This document shows positions 61,601 to 64,000 of a stretch of 64,000 nt of DNA, piece by piece. The position numbers were made by a program, and so were the translations under genes. The stretch is from Budvicia diplopodorum. GTDB lineage: Bacteria > Pseudomonadota > Gammaproteobacteria > Enterobacterales > Enterobacteriaceae. The stretch covers positions 124,001 to 188,000 of the forward strand of contig NZ_WOYF01000002.1 in assembly GCF_009800925.1 (NCBI RefSeq), in the 5' to 3' direction. Each line of letters opens with the position of its first letter. Position 1 is the first letter of the stretch. Under the pieces are notes generated by a model, which made no database searches, was not told the origin of the DNA, and was given only the letters and a program-made list of their open reading frames with translations.

Positions 61601-64000
61601 CAACGGTGCCGCTGTAGCCATTGCCGCCTAACTCGCCTAATGAAGTCTGACTACCGGTTTCATATTCACGCACCGTATTACTGCCAGAGCCAACGTTGAT
61701 ACTGCCCTGTTTGGCAACCAGCATCAGATCATTAATTGCTGCCAAGCTACTGCCGGTAACGTCAATGCTGCCCTCTTTGCTATTGATATAAATATCTTGC
61801 CCGGTGAGCGCAGACGGCGTTTGTGCCGTTACCTGCTTATCGCCTTTTTTTGCTGACTTGTCATAGCCAAAAGGCAATACGCTAGGACCATTATTCGGTC
61901 CACCGTCCATCATGCGGATCGCTGAACCTACGGTTGGCAAGGCCGAGGTTACACTCCAATTGCTACTTCCCGATTTATGGGTACTGTTTTGGCTGTCGGT
62001 GGAAGGTGCAATCACGACATCACGGCTGGCATCGATGATAATCGATTCACCCGCGCCCAAGCGGCTACCGCTAATCAGTACATCACCATTAGTCAATGCG
62101 CCGTTGGCATCACGCACGCCGCTACCCGTAGCGTTCAACTGAATATTTCCTGCGGCATTCAGGCTACTGCCGCTTTGATACTCGCCGTGAATACTGGTTT
62201 CGCTATAGCTGGAAGAGCGGCCGTAGGTTAGCGGAAGCTGAGTCGGAGAACCGAGATCGGCAAGGGTCGCGCCCATTTCACTTAATAGCGTTTTAGCCTT
62301 CTGTACGTTCCCCGTGTCTGATTCAAAAATATCGCGGAAGTTACGCACGCTATTAATCAGTGGATCGGCAATAGAAATGCCAAACCCGCTAGTTTTCGAT
62401 GAATAGGAGGTTTTCTCATCGACCACATCTCGCCCCGGAAGAATAGCGATGTCCTGAGCGGTAATATCGATATGGCCCGTTGCCCGAGTGGTATCGCCAA
62501 GGGCGCGCCCGGCGACGATATCGCTGCCGCTGATGGTCGCCGTTTTACCCGCGGAGATAATCACATTACCGCCGGTAGTTCCTATCATACTGCGCGCATC
62601 GCTTTGGTTAACTTCAGCCCCGTCAAACACACTTTTCGTTGATTGAGAGCCAATAGTGACGCCTAAGCTACCGCTACTAAACATCCCGCTCTTTTTCACT
62701 TCCTTTAAACGATAGGTAGACTGCTCTTCGGTAGCCGCAACGATATCGACATTATTACCCGCAGCCAGAGTTACGTTACCTTCACCAACAACCGAGGAAC
62801 CCTGTACTTTCAGATCGTGCCCGGCGGAAAGCGTGACTTTATCGCCGCTCAGTAGCGAACCTTCTTCGCGAGTTGCATAGTCCTGCTCAACAGTATGGGT
62901 GGTGGTTTTAGAGAAGGTCTTTTTCTTAACCTTTGTTTCTTCAAAAAAGCGATAGTCGCTTTCCGTTGCGCTGGTTACGTTAATGTCGTTACCCGCGTAT
63001 ACGCTAATATTACCTTCGGTCTGAACTTCAGCCGCCTGCATATTGATATCGTGTCCGGCAACGATTTGCACCTTATCGCCCGCGGTGATTTCAGTCCCTT
63101 GCTGGCGAACTGACTCATCAATCGTCTTTGATCGCTTGCCGTAAGCTTCCTGATAAACCCGGCTTTCGGCCGTGGTCAGGTTAACATCGCGCCCGGCTGA
63201 CAGCGCCGCACTGCCCTCGGCTATCACTTCAGCCGCCTGCGCGTTGATATCACGCCCGGCCACAACGGTTAGATTATCGCCACTTTGCAGCGTACTGCGA
63301 AGAGCACCTTCAACCTCAGTCTTGTTTTTTCCTTTCTGGGTTGACTGTGTCAGGTCGGCAGTTTCAATATTGACATCTCGACCGGCAAATAGCGTTAGGT
63401 TACCTTTATCAGTCACCACCTCGGCTGCGTGGAGAGTAATATCTTTTCCGGCGCTCAAATCCAGCGCACCTTCCGACTGAATCGAAGCGATATCACCAAC
63501 TTCCGTTTGTGAGAATGCGGTAAATCTGTCTGCAACCCGCCTACTTTCGTATAGCCCCGGAAATTCAGCCGTGCCAGAAACCGCCCACTGTTGAGTTTCA
63601 GTACGGTTAACAATGCTGCCGTCAATGCTTTCAAGCGATACCTGCTGCCCGCGAATGGTTGAACCGATATTGTTGATATCGTCCATCGCACTCATCGACA
63701 GGTAGCCACCCGCCTTTATCTTGCCGGCATTCACGTTATCAATGGTGCTCCAGCTATCAATAAACAGAGACTTATCGGCCAAAATAGTGCTGTTGCTGTT
63801 GATAATACGGCCGCCGTCCAGCGCAACGTTAGTGCCTTTAATCACGCTGCCATCAAGCGAAGTGACGTCGTTTTTAGCCAGATACAGCTTTGGCGCTAAT
63901 ACCGTTTGTCCGTTAACCGTGACCGGTTCCCACCAGACAATGCTCTTATTCAGTTGAGCGACCTGTTGTGGCGTTAAGCTGATGCCAAAGGTTAAGTTCA
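58653..64000 (-). CDS. cdiA: Contact-dependent growth inhibition exoprotein CdiA, 5' end outside the window
   Basis: This is a giant two-partner-secreted toxin-delivery protein; 1781 residues of its C-terminal part are visible and the frame runs off the right edge. Filamentous-hemagglutinin repeats of the form SAGRDVNL / VAGHDINMQAAEV fill the first ~1000 visible residues. A pre-toxin region with glycine-alanine-rich helices leads to VENN (59472-59483). The ~276-residue CT includes GMVDMLSCSLGMSSACERAYP and a terminal domain with EGIAAAQLENTFGG, GPDFVFTDGPYAGKTVDFMW and QQAKILIIR. The toxin family is unclear; acidic motifs suggest a metal-dependent nuclease (inference). cdiB and the start of cdiA must lie beyond 64 kb. 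Confidence 0.9.
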   Translation of the reverse strand, partial: NLTFGISLTPQQVAQLNKSIVWWEPVTVNGQTVLAPKLYLAKNDVTSLDGSVIKGTNVALDGGRIINSNSTILADKSLFIDSWSTIDNVNAGKIKAGGYLSMSAMDDINNIGSTIRGQQVSLESIDGSIVNRTETQQWAVSGTAEFPGLYESRRVADRFTAFSQTEVGDIASIQSEGALDLSAGKDITLHAAEVVTDKGNLTLFAGRDVNIETADLTQSTQKGKNKTEVEGALRSTLQSGDNLTVVAGRDINAQAAEVIAEGSAALSAGRDVNLTTAESRVYQEAYGKRSKTIDESVRQQGTEITAGDKVQIVAGHDINMQAAEVQTEGNISVYAGNDINVTSATESDYRFFEETKVKKKTFSKTTTHTVEQDYATREEGSLLSGDKVTLSAGHDLKVQGSSVVGEGNVTLAAGNNVDIVAATEEQSTYRLKEVKKSGMFSSGSLGVTIGSQSTKSVFDGAEVNQSDARSMIGTTGGNVIISAGKTATISGSDIVAGRALGDTTRATGHIDITAQDIAILPGRDVVDEKTSYSSKTSGFGISIADPLINSVRNFRDIFESDTGNVQKAKTLLSEMGATLADLGSPTQLPLTYGRSSSYSETSIHGEYQSGSSLNAAGNIQLNATGSGVRDANGALTNGDVLISGSRLGAGESIIIDASRDVVIAPSTDSQNSTHKSGSSNWSVTSALPTVGSAIRMMDGGPNNGPSVLPFGYDKSAKKGDKQVTAQTPSALTGQDIYINSKEGSIDVTGSSLAAINDLMLVAKQGSINVGSGSNTVREYETGSQTSLGELGGNGYSGTVGWRKEKYSALDQSTQESTVRSQLTSGTGNVTLQAGQDVVLNGADISAGKSINLSGKNVFMDVSQDSSLHENSSSSTQYGMTVSTSGYVVAAAQAAENAAQTLEDGRDPRLAAIYGAQAALNIASQTMQSNMNPTAIKVTVSTTAGSSQQQQRYESEQQQGSRLKAGETVNINATNDIRGSGVDIKGKNVILNAGQDIVLTAAQDKDRLEGSNSGNQQSLGVGVGFGGSQNGITFEAGASQYKGKENGSSLVNHNSQIHADETLSITSGRDTTLQGAELSGERVIVNVGRDLTISSVQDSAEYDSKQTSGGVNVSVCVPPICAGAVVQGSVNFSGERINNDYDAVRDQSGIFAGSGGYDINVGNHTQLDGAVIASEADADKNRLSTGTLGWTDIENKSEWEGKQYAVSVSASVSKNASSEGTNAPASNGSGYTLGAPSMPTVSVGKVGDNNSTTTRSAISAGDIIIRDKDNQKQDVATLSRDTDNAHEALNDNFDKDKIKDKLAIQKEAVALGTQAMDAYKTSKLNEAKEQVRADMAARGELDGLSEAQINDRITGSKQYQDVDAKYGVGSEFWTHGSAATGLLAGVLGGNVTGGVAAGAAPYMAALVKDATEGNPAARIALHTIVSGALAQAQGANPGAAAAGGFIASATSEALANKFFGKAPEDLSADEKALVSNLVTMLGAAAGGAVGGDGVSIASGGNAARVEVENNSVSNGEAGMVDMLSCSLGMSSACERAYPTPEQHLTALGINVAIVGGYQIIAATPEMLALARAAMDGCKTNPAYCLNSVGIQVGEAVIPGGTGAGGALVIGRTAQEIAAVKNVAQGTNVTPILRDVETGLDTISPTLSVGKGAIKRLSYDTATGKVVQHEGIAAAQLENTFGGTLVRVDSVQGQKGPDFVFTDGPYAGKTVDFMWTDSSKALQINQFFKNNETQNYKQLVDHINKADIVPIDYRNLNSINQSMVNGWIKVMTPEQQAKILIIR

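Noticed and set aside
58653-63845. Repeated plus-strand frames opposite cdiA
   Set aside because: They arise from the repetitive hemagglutinin sequence read on the other strand.

Overview
The window is chromosomal DNA of a gamma-proteobacterium of the order Enterobacterales. Gene content, gene order and protein sequences of the core genes follow the Escherichia coli / Yersinia pattern closely: ppdD-hofBC, guaC, coaE-zapD-yacG, mutT, secMA, lpxC, the whole dcw cluster, cra, ilvIH and leuLABCD. Several details (DciA next to secM, a pilD peptidase beside coaE, no leuO, moderate GC) suggest a lineage outside the Escherichia/Salmonella group, possibly Budviciaceae or a Yersinia-like relative. That placement is inference.

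Layout. 1-5 kb: the 3' part of aroP, convergent ampD, and the type IV pilus genes ppdD-hofB-hofC. The usual neighbours ampE and nadC are absent. 5-9.8 kb: a complete YtfQRT-YjfF sugar ABC transporter sitting between hofC and guaC. 9.9-14.1 kb: guaC, prepilin peptidase, coaE, zapD, yacG, mutT. 14.2-36.1 kb: secA-secM, dciA, lpxC, and the division and cell-wall cluster from ftsZ back to mraZ on the minus strand, headed by a clear promoter and a triple MraZ box. 36.5-40 kb: cra, ilvH, ilvI. 40.5-43.3 kb: an acyl-CoA ligase and a cytochrome b561-like / cytochrome b562 pair. 43.9-47.7 kb: a 1261-residue multidomain glycosidase that looks acquired. 47.8-53.1 kb: a 37-residue membrane protein and the leucine operon with its attenuator. 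53.4-54.7 kb: yfaZ and a prophage-type C4-like antisense RNA region with a small downstream gene. 54.8-64 kb: a contact-dependent inhibition (CDI) locus, with cdiA running off the right edge.

How the genes work together. The dcw block makes lipid II (MurC-G, MraY, DdlB) and assembles the divisome (FtsL, I, W, Q, A, Z). LpxC supplies lipid A, and SecM tunes SecA. IlvIH and LeuABCD form the branched-chain amino acid pathway. PpdD/HofB/HofC with the nearby peptidase form the core of a type IV pilus/secretin-type system.

Most interesting regions. (1) The CDI locus carries the active cdiA 3' end and cdiI, then an orphan toxin-immunity cassette that begins exactly at a VENN motif. Each pair is followed by a convergent symE-like relic, giving direct repeats that could allow toxin switching; beyond them lie a lipoprotein pair and a stray immunity-like gene. 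(2) A giant GH29 / two F5-8C / glucoamylase-like fusion protein has no visible signal peptide. (3) A C4-like RNA controls an unrecognised small gene. (4) SecM has an altered arrest peptide and MutT has a two-residue insertion in its Nudix box.
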